64,000 nt of DNA from an uncultured Anaerolineae bacterium (lineage in GTDB: Bacteria; Chloroflexota; Anaerolineae; Aggregatilineales; Phototrophicaceae), in NCBI GenBank assembly GCA_934216615.1, contig CAKQCB010000006.1, positions 1 to 64,000 on the forward strand. Reading direction: 5' to 3'. Shown here one piece after another: positions 1-9,800 of this stretch. The first letter of the stretch is position 1; each line of letters opens with the position of its first letter. The notes below the pieces were generated by a model, which was given only the letters and a program-made list of their open reading frames with translations, searched no databases and was not told the origin of the DNA. Both the position numbers and the translations under genes were made by a program.

Positions 1-745
1 GTTGGTTTGTTCACGTAGATTCCCGCACAAGAACACTTCGGCCGGAATGGCAGGGATGATGATTTCAGGTTCAACCACCGCGCTATCATTGTCGCGCACG
101 GTGATGTTATGGGTGAGCGACAGCCCGCCATAATTTGCATCGGTGCTGGTGACACTGACAGACACAACACAGGGATGCACCCCTTCGATGAGCGTATCGT
201 TGACAGCGGTGACGAGGGTTTGTTGGGCGATGTTCCATGGCGAGACGCCTGCACCGTTGGTGAAGGTGAGCGTTGCAGGCGCGAGTGTGCACTGTGCATC
301 GGGCGTGAAGTTGATCGTGACGTCGGCAGTGGGTTCGGTGAATAACTCGACATTCATGCTCAACCCGGGCTGGCCTTCGGTCACGGTGATGGGGGTGAGC
401 AGTATCCCCGCGGTATCGTTGTCCACGACATCCGCGTTATGAGCAGTTGACGCAAGCACATAATTCGTGTCGATGCTGGATGCGCTGTAAGTGATGACGC
501 AGGTATGCGCCCCTTCGCTCAGGGCATCATCCACCGCCATAACCGTCACGGATTGAACCGTGTTCCAGTTGCCATTGGTGAAGGTGAGCATTGCAGGCGT
601 GAGTGTACACTGTGCATCGGGCGTGAAGTTGATCGTGACATCGCTGGTGGGTTGGCTGGTCAAGACGACATCCATGCCAACACCTGCTTGCCCTTCGGTC
701 ACCGTGATGCTTGACAAAGTGATGCCTACGATGTCGTCGTCCGTC
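1..745. repeat. Long direct repeat, copy A (partner at 7471-8215)
   Basis: Bases from 1 to about 745 align without gaps to 7471 to about 8215 (offset 7470, a multiple of three). I counted about 13 mismatches in the first 360 bases by eye. Both copies encode the same C-terminal portion of the two Calx-beta proteins. The homology probably continues left of the window. Confidence 0.9.
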
Positions 746-3534
746 ACATCGACATTATGAGCGGTTGACCCAAGCACATAATTCGTGTCAGCGCTGGATG
801 TGCTGTAAGTGATGACGCAGGTATGCGCTCCTTCGCTCAGGGCATCATCCACCGCTGTAACCGTCACGGATTGAACTATGTTCCAATTTACATTGGTGAA
901 GGTGAGCGTTGGAGGCACGAGTGTACACTGTGTATCGGGCGTGAGGGTGATCGTGACATCGCTGGTGGGTTGGCTGGTCAAGACGACATCCATGCCAACG
1001 CCTGCTTGTCCTTCGGTTACCGTGATGCTCGACAACGAGATGCTTGCGGTGTCGTCGTCCACGACATCCACGTTATGAGCAGTTGACCCAAGTACATAAT
1101 TTGTGTCGGCGCTAGATGCGCTGTAGGTGATGACGCAGGTATGCGCCCCTTCGCTCAGGGCATCATCCACCGCTATAACCGTCACGGATTGAACTATGTT
1201 CCAATTTGCATTGGTGAAGGTGAGTGTTGGAGGCACGAGTGTACACTGTGCATCGGGCGTGAGGGTGATCGTGACATCGCTGGTGGGTTGGCTGGTCAAG
1301 ACAATATCCATGCTAACGCCTGCTTGTCCTTCGGTTACCGTGATGCTCGACAACGAGATGCTTGCGGTGTCGTCGTCCGTCACAGTAGCCGTTACATCTG
1401 CTACATTCACCGCAGTGAGATTATTGTAGTTGGTATCGGCACTGAGTGGGTCGCCTGTGGTAATGGCACAGGAATGTACGCCTTCGTCAATGTTATCGTC
1501 TACCGCTTCGACTGTGATGTTGATAGCTGTACTGGTGCCACTGGGTAAGGTCACTGTCAGTGTGGTTGAAGGGAGAGGGTTGGCGACGCTGGAAAGTAGG
1601 CATTGTCCATCGGTTGTCACCAGAATATCGACGGTTGCAACGGTGTTCGTGGTGCTTGCAAGGCTAAAGGTTGCTGTTGTGCCACTCTCGGTAATAGCAA
1701 TCGTGGTTGGCGTCACGGTGATACCCGCGACATCGTCGTTGATGATCGTGCCAGTGCCGGTATCCGAGCGCACAAAATTTGCCTGCCCAAGGGTTGTACC
1801 CGAAATCGCGCCAAACGCTGCGATAAAGGTTTCATTCGCCTCGATATTCCGATCCCCATGGATCGTGACAGGGATTGTGCGTATTTCGCCTGCTGTGCCT
1901 GTAAATGTGAGTGATGAGCCTGTGGCTGTGTAATCGTTATTGGCAATCGTTGCGGTGCCGTCCGTCAGATTGTAAGCGACGGTGAAACCGCCTTGCACCG
2001 CTGCGCTGCTGGTTACCGTAAAATTGAGCGTGCTGGTTCCGGTGTTCCCTTCAATGATGCTGCTGTCGCTCAAGGTCAACGTGGTCGTATCATCATTCTG
2101 AATTGTATGGACATGAGTTTGTGTGGCTATTCCTAAGCCAGCGGAAGGCGCAGATAATGTGAGAACGACCGTTTCATCATTTTCTACAACGGTATCGTTA
2201 TTTACGCTAAAGCCGCTGCCAACAGAGATCAAACTGTTGTGGGCAGTGCCAGCAGGAATGGTGATTATGCCGCCTAGCGTATAGTCGGCTGTAGTAGCGG
2301 TTCCGCCCGTCACGCCAACGTTTACCGTCGCCGCCGCAGAAGTCGGACTCCCATTGCTCGTCGTTATGCGCAGGACATTGCCGATGCCGACGGATTCACT
2401 GGCACTACTGGACGCGCTGTCAAAAGCGACGATGGTTTGAGGCACACTCAGCGTAGGTGAATTCGTAGAACCCGTGGCGTAATTGTTTAATCCGCCACCT
2501 GTACCGTTTGAGCCATTGCGTGCGCCAGTGGCTGTGCCATAAGCGCCGGGAACATCATTATTCGATCCATTTTCATCTGGCAACGAGGTATAATTTATCA
2601 GCGAAGCACTGCTCACCCATGAATCAAGCGGTTGAACCGTGTTATTCACGGTCATGTTAACCTGTACACTCAGGGTTGCCCCTGGATTGAGGCAAGGGAT
2701 AGTGACAGTCACAGGATTTAAGCTAGCACCGAGGGTAACGCCACCACAAGTAGTGGCACCTGATATCGAATAGGTGCCATTGGTTTCATAGATATACGTC
2801 AAGGGGAAGATGATCTCTAGAACAATATTGTAGGCAGGTGCGTTGCCTGAATTGGTGAACGTTACACGATAATTATAGGTGTCACCAGCGCCAGCAGAAG
2901 GGTATGCGCTTGCGATCAGACCTACAGGGTTATTGATCGTATAGGAGGCAACACTCAGATTGGGTTCAATAATGGTGACAACTACGCTGCCAGAAGTGGT
3001 GGTCAGGATGCTATTAATCCTCAGTTGACCGTTCACACTGAGCGTAGTGCCCGATTGATTAGTGAGTACGTTGTTGACAATGGCCTTGAACTCAATAGTA
3101 ATCGTCTCAGCATTGGCATCTACATCGGTATTATTGAGGTTCCCAAAATTAAAGGAGACCGCCGCACCCGATAAGGCACCACCGCTCACGGTCATGGGTG
3201 CGCTCCAACCGTTATCATTGGTGTATGCTGAAGTTGCAGAAGACAACACATATTGTAAGCCCGCCGGTAAATTGGCGGCAATGACCACGTTGGCACTTGC
3301 GCCTTCTGGGACTTCATAAACCAGACGGTAAGTGATTACTTCGCCAATCATCACATTATTTGCGCTCCAAAAGTCTGATTCTGAAGTGTTCAGCAGCATC
3401 AGCGTTAAATCATTAGGGGCGGCAAAAGTGGCTGGAATAAAAAGGGAGTTGACTAAAACCACGAGGAATACGATGAATCCTCGTTGCCATAATCGCTTGC
3501 TAAACCACCCTGAAGAGAGAAGCAAGGGAGTCAT
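1..3534 (-). CDS. Giant secreted Calx-beta repeat protein, C-terminus beyond the window (partial)
   Basis: The frame is open from the ATG at 3534 to base 1 (1178 codons) with no stop, so the C-terminus lies outside the window. GAGG sits four bases before the start. The N-terminus has a basic stretch and a hydrophobic segment ending in an Ala-rich cleavage site near residue 40, a Sec signal peptide. Residues about 45-370 resemble DUF11-like surface repeats (a segment reading TNSGNAPAYNIVLEI). Calx-beta domains follow, each with an EGN/EGQ motif and ending in NDD or DDD. Three tandem 106-residue repeats with a conserved Cys pair (QCTL and HTCVI) fill much of the C-terminal half. The last roughly 250 codons nearly match the other Calx-beta gene near 7471-8215. 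It is probably an extracellular adhesin or matrix protein; the ligand is unknown and Ca2+ binding is inferred from the family. Confidence 0.85.
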   Translation of the reverse strand, partial: MTPLLLSSGWFSKRLWQRGFIVFLVVLVNSLFIPATFAAPNDLTLMLLNTSESDFWSANNVMIGEVITYRLVYEVPEGASANVVIAANLPAGLQYVLSSATSAYTNDNGWSAPMTVSGGALSGAAVSFNFGNLNNTDVDANAETITIEFKAIVNNVLTNQSGTTLSVNGQLRINSILTTTSGSVVVTIIEPNLSVASYTINNPVGLIASAYPSAGAGDTYNYRVTFTNSGNAPAYNIVLEIIFPLTYIYETNGTYSISGATTCGGVTLGASLNPVTVTIPCLNPGATLSVQVNMTVNNTVQPLDSWVSSASLINYTSLPDENGSNNDVPGAYGTATGARNGSNGTGGGLNNYATGSTNSPTLSVPQTIVAFDSASSSASESVGIGNVLRITTSNGSPTSAAATVNVGVTGGTATTADYTLGGIITIPAGTAHNSLISVGSGFSVNNDTVVENDETVVLTLSAPSAGLGIATQTHVHTIQNDDTTTLTLSDSSIIEGNTGTSTLNFTVTSSAAVQGGFTVAYNLTDGTATIANNDYTATGSSLTFTGTAGEIRTIPVTIHGDRNIEANETFIAAFGAISGTTLGQANFVRSDTGTGTIINDDVAGITVTPTTIAITESGTTATFSLASTTNTVATVDILVTTDGQCLLSSVANPLPSTTLTVTLPSGTSTAINITVEAVDDNIDEGVHSCAITTGDPLSADTNYNNLTAVNVADVTATVTDDDTASISLSSITVTEGQAGVSMDIVLTSQPTSDVTITLTPDAQCTLVPPTLTFTNANWNIVQSVTVIAVDDALSEGAHTCVITYSASSADTNYVLGSTAHNVDVVDDDTASISLSSITVTEGQAGVGMDVVLTSQPTSDVTITLTPDTQCTLVPPTLTFTNVNWNIVQSVTVTAVDDALSEGAHTCVITYSTSSADTNYVLGSTAHNVDVTDDDIVGITLSSITVTEGQAGVGMDVVLTSQPTSDVTINFTPDAQCTLTPAMLTFTNGNWNTVQSVTVMAVDDALSEGAHTCVITYSASSIDTNYVLASTAHNADVVDNDTAGILLTPITVTEGQPGLSMNVELFTEPTADVTINFTPDAQCTLAPATLTFTNGAGVSPWNIAQQTLVTAVNDTLIEGVHPCVVSVSVTSTDANYGGLSLTHNITVRDNDSAVVEPEIIIPAIPAEVFLCGNLREQTN
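505..1420 (-). repeat. Three tandem 318-base (106-residue) coding repeats
   Basis: Segments beginning near 505, 823 and 1141 repeat with a 318-base period and differ by scattered substitutions. Each encodes one Calx-beta-like unit containing SSITVTEGQ, a QCTL cysteine and an HTCVITY cysteine. The period is a multiple of three, so unit gain or loss keeps the reading frame. Confidence 0.85.
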
Positions 3535-3745
3535 AATTCCTCAAATGCGTCTAAGCATTTTGTTCAATTGAGTAAAAACTGCCGAATTGATCAAGTATAA
3601 TGTAATATGACGATCAGAAATCATTCAGATTTGTCAGCATCGATATGCACAGAATAAGTTCTGAGAACTTCTAAATATCTTCCTCAAAGCTGGGCGATGT
3701 TCCGATTTAGAATTCTCCCCGCTTCTCACGTTTTATTGTAGTCGT

Positions 3746-4606
3746 TTACGTATAGCTTTTAGGGTCGATAGAGGTGATGTTCAGCGCGCCGTTGCGGGGG
3801 ATGGGGCGGCGCGTGATCTTGCTCACAATGAAGCGACCAATTCCTTTGAGAAGCGTGGTGCGATCCAGCACATTGATTTTTAGGCCTGTTTTCCCATCGG
3901 TGGCAGATGAAGCCAACCAGAGGATACGCTCAGCGGGAACTTCAGGTGGGTTCGCCCACATCTGAATGACCGTGCTAAAAGGCACTAGATTTTTTTCATA
4001 CCCTGTAATCGCGTCGATTTTACGAAGCAAATCGGTATCCACCAGCCCGGGATTGAACGTGTGAATCCCGATTCCGTTCTCTTTGTTTTCCTTTGCCAAT
4101 GCCAAGGTAAATGCGCGCCCCCATGTCTTTGATGAGGCGTAAGCGTTCTGGAACGGCACAGGGCGGTCATCCCCACGCCCGAGCACGTTGATCAGCTTTC
4201 CACTGTGCTGAGGGATAAAATGATCGAGCGCGACGACTGAACCGTAATACGTACCCAGAATGTTCGTCTGGACGACTTGCTCAAAACGCTCTACAGGGTT
4301 TGCAGCCGTTGGCCCATAGATGCTGGCAACGCCCGCATTGTTGATCCAAATGTCGATTTTGCCGAAGGTTTGTTTTGTAAACTCGCCGAGCGCTCGTACC
4401 TCATCGAATTTGCCTACATCACAAGGAAAGCCTGCGACCTGATACCCTTTGGCAGTCAGCGTCGCAACATTTTCACGAAGCATATTTTCGCTTCGTGCGG
4501 TGAGGACAACGGATGCCCCTTCACGGGCAAAAACTTCAGCAATGGCCAAGCCTAACCCTCGGCTTGCCCCAGTAACAACAGCCACTTTTCCATCTAATTG
4601 CCCCAT
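3746..4606 (-). CDS. SDR family NAD(P)-dependent oxidoreductase
   Basis: A 286-residue Rossmann-fold protein of the classical short-chain dehydrogenase family. The TGxxxGxG nucleotide-binding motif is at residues 12-19, NNAG at 89-92, and the catalytic YxxxK pair is Tyr156 and Lys160. GGAG lies seven bases before the ATG. The position 13 residues before the Tyr, normally the catalytic Ser, is Gly143 (context INVLGRGDD). This may be a subfamily feature or may alter activity. It is a lone gene between the first Calx-beta gene and the AT-rich nuclease block, and its substrate cannot be told from sequence. Confidence 0.9.
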   Translation of the reverse strand: MGQLDGKVAVVTGASRGLGLAIAEVFAREGASVVLTARSENMLRENVATLTAKGYQVAGFPCDVGKFDEVRALGEFTKQTFGKIDIWINNAGVASIYGPTAANPVERFEQVVQTNILGTYYGSVVALDHFIPQHSGKLINVLGRGDDRPVPFQNAYASSKTWGRAFTLALAKENKENGIGIHTFNPGLVDTDLLRKIDAITGYEKNLVPFSTVIQMWANPPEVPAERILWLASSATDGKTGLKINVLDRTTLLKGIGRFIVSKITRRPIPRNGALNITSIDPKSYT

Positions 4607-5002
4607 GATTTATCTCCAGTGTCAGACCGACTGTATCCATTTGCCAAGCGCCTGTGATGTTTCAGAAAACTACTGTGATCTGTATTTTACACCCTAGACA
4701 TCATGCTTGTACAAGCGGATGGTTACACCCAAGATTTCTTTATTTTTCTTTGTACCATGTTAAATTATGCTAGGAATGTGATTCGTTAAAAAGCGGATGG
4801 ATCATAGCTCATAAATGGTTTTGGGGATTCTATTTTTAAGGCCATTATTTAGCGAAAGTATGGTGACATCATTAAGATATCTCATGAAGATATCTCATGC
4901 TTGTGGAGAGTAGTCTGAACGACTTTAAAAGACTAATTAGGTGAAGTTTGTCTGAATTAATAGCTAAATGATTTAAGAGCATTTCCGTGTTTAGGAGTTT
5001 AT
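4607..5002. other. AT-rich gap between divergent SDR and HNH genes
   Basis: No gene seen. The region is clearly more AT-rich than its surroundings, which suggests that the transferred-looking block begins here. It should hold the two divergent promoters, but I found no confident -35/-10 pair. It contains the 2 x 13-base tandem repeat at 4874-4899. Confidence 0.5.
4874..4899. repeat. Tandem 13-base direct repeat upstream of the HNH gene
   Basis: AAGATATCTCATG occurs twice head to tail, each copy holding the palindrome GATATC. It lies about 100 bases before the HNH nuclease start and could be a regulator site, but nothing else supports that. Confidence 0.6.
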
Positions 5003-5728
5003 ATGATGGTGATTTCAGTTGAAGATTATGAAAAAGCATTGCGAGGGATACCAATAAATGATCTTCAATACAATATACTGAACATTATTTACTGGAGTTC
5101 AAATCATTCTTCAACGGCGAAAATTATAGCAAATTTATTGGGTAAAGAATCATATGCACCAATCAATCTGCAATATGGGAAACTTGGACATGAAATTGCT
5201 CAGTTTTTAAGAATTGAAGATCAAATTCCTCTTTCTACTTTACGTGGAAGGCCAGAATGGTGGTATGTTTTATCTAAAGGGGAAGATAGCAATCAAGGGT
5301 TTGTGTGGACATTATGGCCTAACTTAGTTATAGCACTAGAGAACGTAAATCTCATAGATGAATTTAAACAAGCGGAGAAGATCATATTATATAGTCCAAT
5401 TTATGAAGGTAAAGTAAGTAGCAGCATAGTTAATCGATATGAACGTGATCCTCTGGCTCGGCGTCTTTGCATTGAAAATTATGGGCCTTGCTGCAATGTT
5501 TGCGATCTCGATTTAAGTGAAATTTATGGGGAAATTGGGCTTGGGTATATCCATGTTCATCACCTAACACCACTTGCAAATATTAAAGAAAACCATGAGA
5601 TTGATCCCGTCAAAGATTTACGCCCAGTTTGCCCAAATTGTCATGCAATGCTTCACCGTAAAGAACCACCCTATACTATTGAAGAGTTAATGGAAATTCT
5701 TCAACAACAACGCAATAAACTTTCATAA
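5003..5728 (+). CDS. HNH endonuclease domain protein
   Basis: 241 residues. The C-terminal third is an HNH/zinc-type nuclease: Cys164-x2-Cys167, then His184/His186/His187 in the context HVHHLTP, then a Cys210-x2-Cys213 pair followed by His214 and His218. This arrangement is typical of HNH restriction-type nucleases. The N-terminal 150 residues match nothing I recognise and could be a specificity domain. AGGAG lies five bases before the first of two adjacent ATGs. The gene is markedly AT-rich and isolated from housekeeping genes, which suggests horizontal acquisition. A role in restriction or mobile-element biology is inferred. No methyltransferase is adjacent. Confidence 0.85.
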   Translation: MMVISVEDYEKALRGIPINDLQYNILNIIYWSSNHSSTAKIIANLLGKESYAPINLQYGKLGHEIAQFLRIEDQIPLSTLRGRPEWWYVLSKGEDSNQGFVWTLWPNLVIALENVNLIDEFKQAEKIILYSPIYEGKVSSSIVNRYERDPLARRLCIENYGPCCNVCDLDLSEIYGEIGLGYIHVHHLTPLANIKENHEIDPVKDLRPVCPNCHAMLHRKEPPYTIEELMEILQQQRNKLS

Positions 5729-6051
5729 AATAAGTAAGTTCGATTGTTTTAACAACAAAACAGATATCTCAACGCATCCCTTCTTCTACGCTTTTCATAC
5801 GCCTAAAATACGATCCCGATGAGGCCTGATCAAACTCAAAACGCGATCACGTTTATCGACGCGATATGGAATATCTTCTTTTATGCCTTACGAGGGCATC
5901 CATAATTTTACGTTCTTAGGGGGGAAGTGGTCAGTGGGTTTTCCCTAGAGAATTCGAGCTGATTGAATTTCCTGTAGCTATGGGATAATACGCTTACGAG
6001 AGAATGATCATATGAAGTTCATTTGCCGTTCTGACATCTAGGATGAAATTT
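5729..6051. other. Gap between the two nuclease genes
   Basis: No ORF, RNA gene or clear terminator was seen. GATCACGTTTATCGACGCG-type sequence near 5850 shows no complete inverted repeat. The region probably carries the promoter of the GIY-YIG gene. Confidence 0.4.
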
Positions 6052-6786
6052 ATGACACGCTTGCAGGGATTTTCTTTCGCTGTACAGGAAAAGATTGGGT
6101 TCTATGTTTATTTATTGAGAGACCCTGAAACACAGCAGGTATTCTATGTTGGCAAAGGGAAGGGTAACCGCGTATTCGATCATGCCAATGCGGCGATAAA
6201 TGACCCTATACCTGCAGAAAAACTGGACCGTATTCGCGCTATTCATGACAAGGGATTCACCGTTCAATATGATATTTTACGTCATGGATTGACGGAAAAA
6301 GAGGCCTTTGAGGTTGAAGCTGCCCTCATTGATTATCTCGGAGTTGAGAATCTGACGAATCAAGTACAAGGTCATGGTTTCGATGATCGAGGGCTGATGA
6401 GTGCCTCTGAAATCATGATAAAGTACGACGCTCAGCCAGCGGTCATCACCGAACCTCTTATCCTCATCACCATCAATAAGCTCTATCGTAGAGATATGAG
6501 TACTGATGAATTATATGAAGCCACACGAGGGGATTGGGTGATTGGCGAACGGCGGAATGAAGTACGCTATGCGCTTGCTGTTTATCACGGGGTTATTCGC
6601 CAAGCCTATAAAATTGAGCGCTGGTTTCCGGTAACGCTTGAGCCTGAATCGCATCAAAAGAGGTCTAATCGCTGGCGTTTTGAGGGCGTGGTTGCTTCTG
6701 AGCTTCAAAAGTATCTCAGTCAAAGCACCGTAAACTATGTCTCTATAGGTTCGCAAAACCCGATTCGCTACGTGAATTGCCCGTAA
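6052..6786 (+). CDS. GIY-YIG nuclease domain protein (LEM-3-like)
   Basis: The N-terminal 100 residues form a GIY-YIG fold of the type seen in LEM-3-like proteins: FYVYLL, then FYVGKGKGNRVFDH carrying the catalytic-region residues, then EVEAALIDYLG with the metal-binding Glu. The rest (about 140 residues) is unassigned, although a Trp/Arg-rich segment follows. The ATG at 6052 is chosen because AGGA lies eight bases upstream; an in-frame ATG at 6043 overlaps that site. The gene stands alone downstream of the HNH gene and ends in a bidirectional terminator. DNA cleavage is the family activity; the biological target is unknown. Confidence 0.85.
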   Translation: MTRLQGFSFAVQEKIGFYVYLLRDPETQQVFYVGKGKGNRVFDHANAAINDPIPAEKLDRIRAIHDKGFTVQYDILRHGLTEKEAFEVEAALIDYLGVENLTNQVQGHGFDDRGLMSASEIMIKYDAQPAVITEPLILITINKLYRRDMSTDELYEATRGDWVIGERRNEVRYALAVYHGVIRQAYKIERWFPVTLEPESHQKRSNRWRFEGVVASELQKYLSQSTVNYVSIGSQNPIRYVNCP

Positions 6787-6790
6787 AAAT

Positions 6791-6822
6791 AAAAGGACGC
6801 TCATATGAGAGCGTCCCTTTTT
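6791..6822. terminator. Bidirectional intrinsic terminator
   Basis: GGACGCTC (6795-6802) pairs with GAGCGTCC (6809-6816), flanked by AAAA on the left and TTTTT on the right. It sits between convergent genes and can serve both. Confidence 0.85.
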
Positions 6823-6849
6823 GTGGATAGATAGAAACGAAATCTTAGA

Positions 6850-9800
6850 TCAGCAAGCCCCTGTTGTATTCAAGTAGTTTTCGCTGACCCAGCCTTGCCC
6901 ATCCAGATAGATCACGCGATACCAACCAGAGAGATATTCCGTCGCCACCAGCGTCAGGTCAAATGGTAGCATCGTGATGACGTTGGCATCGCTGGAGGTA
7001 TCCGGCGTGGTACGTAAGCGCACGGCGAATGTGGTGGTCACTTGGCACGCACCTTGAGCCAGTATCGTGCTGGACGTGAGGGCAGGGGGTAAGGTCGATG
7101 CTGTGCTGACCAGCACCACTTTCCCCGCATTCGGCACGCTGACGCAGGCATATCCTGATGGACTGTTCGCTTGTGTGGGCAGTTGAACGGGGGGCGGGTT
7201 GCCTGCCACTGAAGACAAGAAGTAAATGCTTCCCGACCCTACAAAACAGATTTGAGCGGGGCGCAAGAACGGCACGACAGAATTGCCACTTGGCAACAAC
7301 CCGTACACATCCACAGCGTGGACCACGCCTTGCGCAAGAATCGAGGCGTTGCCGATTTGCGCTGAACTGCGCAGGAATTCCCCGCGCAAGGTGATGACGG
7401 TGCAGTAAGTGTTGCCGTATGTGCCGTTCAACTCGACATTGCCGATATCGCCACTGCCAGTCATCGCGCCGTTGGTTTGTTCACGTAGATTCCCGCACAA
7501 GAACACTTCGGCCGGAATGGCAGGGATGATGATTTCAGGTTCAACCATCACACTATCATTGTCGCGCATGGTGATGTTATGGGTGAGCGACAGCCCGCCA
7601 TAATTTGCATCGGTGCTGGTGACGCTGACAGACACAACACAGGAATGCACCCCTTCGATGAGTGTATCGTTGACTGCGGTGACGAGGGTTTGTTGGGCGA
7701 TGTTCCATGGCGAGAGACCTGCACCGTTGGTGAAGGTGAGCGTTGCAGGCGCGAGTGTACACTGTGCGTCGGGCGTGAAGTTGATCGTGACGTCGGCAGT
7801 GGGTTCGGTGAATAACTCGACATTCATGTTCAACCCGGGCTGGCCTTCGGTCACGGTGATGCTCGACAACGAAATGCCTGCGGTGTCGTTGTCCACGACA
7901 TCCGCGTTATGAGCAGTTGACGCAAGCACATAATTCGTGTCGATGCTGGATGCGCTGTAAGTGATGACGCAGGTATGCGCTCCTTCGCTCAGGGCATCAT
8001 CCACCGCTGTAACCGTCACGGATTGAACCGTGTTCCAGTTGCCATTGGTGAAGGTGAGCGTTGCAGGCGCGAGTGTACACTGTGCGTCGGGCGTGAAGTT
8101 GATCGTCACGTCGCTGGTGGGTTGGCTGGTCAAGACAACATCCATGCCAACGCCTGCTTGCCCTTCGGTCACGGTGATGCTTGACAACGAGATGCCTGCG
8201 GTGTCGTTGTCGGTCACGTTGAGGGGCACATTCGGCGGGTTCGAGAGACTGCTGTATTCAGAAGCGGTACTCATAAGGTTGTATTGAGTCATTACTGCAC
8301 AGGGTTGTGTGCCATCGGCAATCAGGTCATCTACCGCACTTATGGTGATCACCTGATTTGTGTTCCAGTTGCCCGCGTTGAAGGTGAAAGTGGATGGGGA
8401 TACGACACATTCGGTGGTGTCGATGCTCATAAAATCAAGCATGACCGTTCCGTTAGGTTCGGATAACAGCCGAATAGTGAAAGTGGTGGTTCCCACAGGC
8501 TCGGCAATGCTGGACGCAGTTGCGGTGGTATCCACAACGTAGCCAGAAGTATCATCATTGTTGATCGTCCCTACACCTTGCCCATCGAGCACGCTTGCCC
8601 CCGTGACATTGGTGACATTGACGAAGAAATTTTCGTTCAACTCTACTTTGCTATCGCCATTGATTGTGATATTGAAGTTGTAGGTACTGCTTCCTGCTGG
8701 AATTGTTTGTCCCGTCAGCGACTGCGCCACATAATCATTGTCCGCGGTGGTGGCTGTGCCATCTGCAGTGGCAATGTCAAACGTGACACCCCCCGCGGAA
8801 GCAGGCGCGGAAAGACTGACGATAAACGTCATGAGAGAGGTGCCTGCATTGCCTTCGGTGACGCTGACATCGTTAATCGATAGAGCAGGAAGGGTATCAT
8901 CATTGATGATCGTGCCTGTTGCGGTATCTGTGATGTTGACGGCAGCGTTCGAGACGGTATTGAGCGAGACGGTAAAAGTCTCATTGGGTTCAATAGCTGT
9001 ATCACCGTTGATCGTCACCGTGAACGTTTCTGTTTCGCTCGCTGTTCCTGCGAAAGTGAGGGTGCCTGTGGATGCGACATAGTCACTATCTGCGGTGGTG
9101 GCTGTGCCGTCTGCCGTGGCATAGTTGACGGTGAACCCGCCTTGAACCGCGTTATTCAGCGTGGCTGTAAATGTCATGGTGGACGTGCCCGCGTTCCCTT
9201 CGACGAGTGACACATCTCCAAGGGTTACGGTGGCAGTATCATCATTGTTGATCGTCCCTACACCTTGCCCATCGAGCACGCTTGCCCCCGTGACATTGGT
9301 GACATTGACGAAGAAATTTTCGTTCAACTCTACTTTGCTATCGCCATTGATTGTGATATTGAAGTTGTAGGTACTGCTTCCTGCTGGAATTGTTTGTCCC
9401 GTCAGCGACTGCGCCACATAATCATTGTCCGCGGTGGTGGCTGTGCCATCTGCAGTGGCAATGTCAAACGTGACACCCCCCGCGGAAGCAGGCGCGGAAA
9501 GACTGACGATAAACGTCATGAGAGAGGTGCCTGCATTGCCTTCGGTGACGCTGACATCGTTAATCGATAGAGCAGGAAGGGTATCATCATTGATGATCGT
9601 GCCTGTTGCGGTATCTGTGATGTTGACGGCAGCGTTCGAGACGGTATTGAGCGAGACGGTAAAAGTCTCATTGGGTTCAATAGCTGTATCACCGTTGATC
9701 GTCACCGTGAACGTTTCTGTTTCGCTCGCTGTTCCTGCGAAAGTGAGGGTGCCTGTGGATGCGACATAGTCACTATCTGCGGTGGTGGCTGTGCCGTCTG

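Noticed and set aside
1430-1933. Long plus-strand open frames inside the Calx-beta genes (also at 9425-9769 and elsewhere)
   Set aside because: They are antisense shadows of Calx-beta repeats, repeated at the same periods as the coding repeats.
3656-3670. 15-base palindrome AAGTTCTGAGAACTT before the first Calx-beta gene
   Set aside because: Perfect, but isolated and short, with no regulator nearby; kept only as a note.
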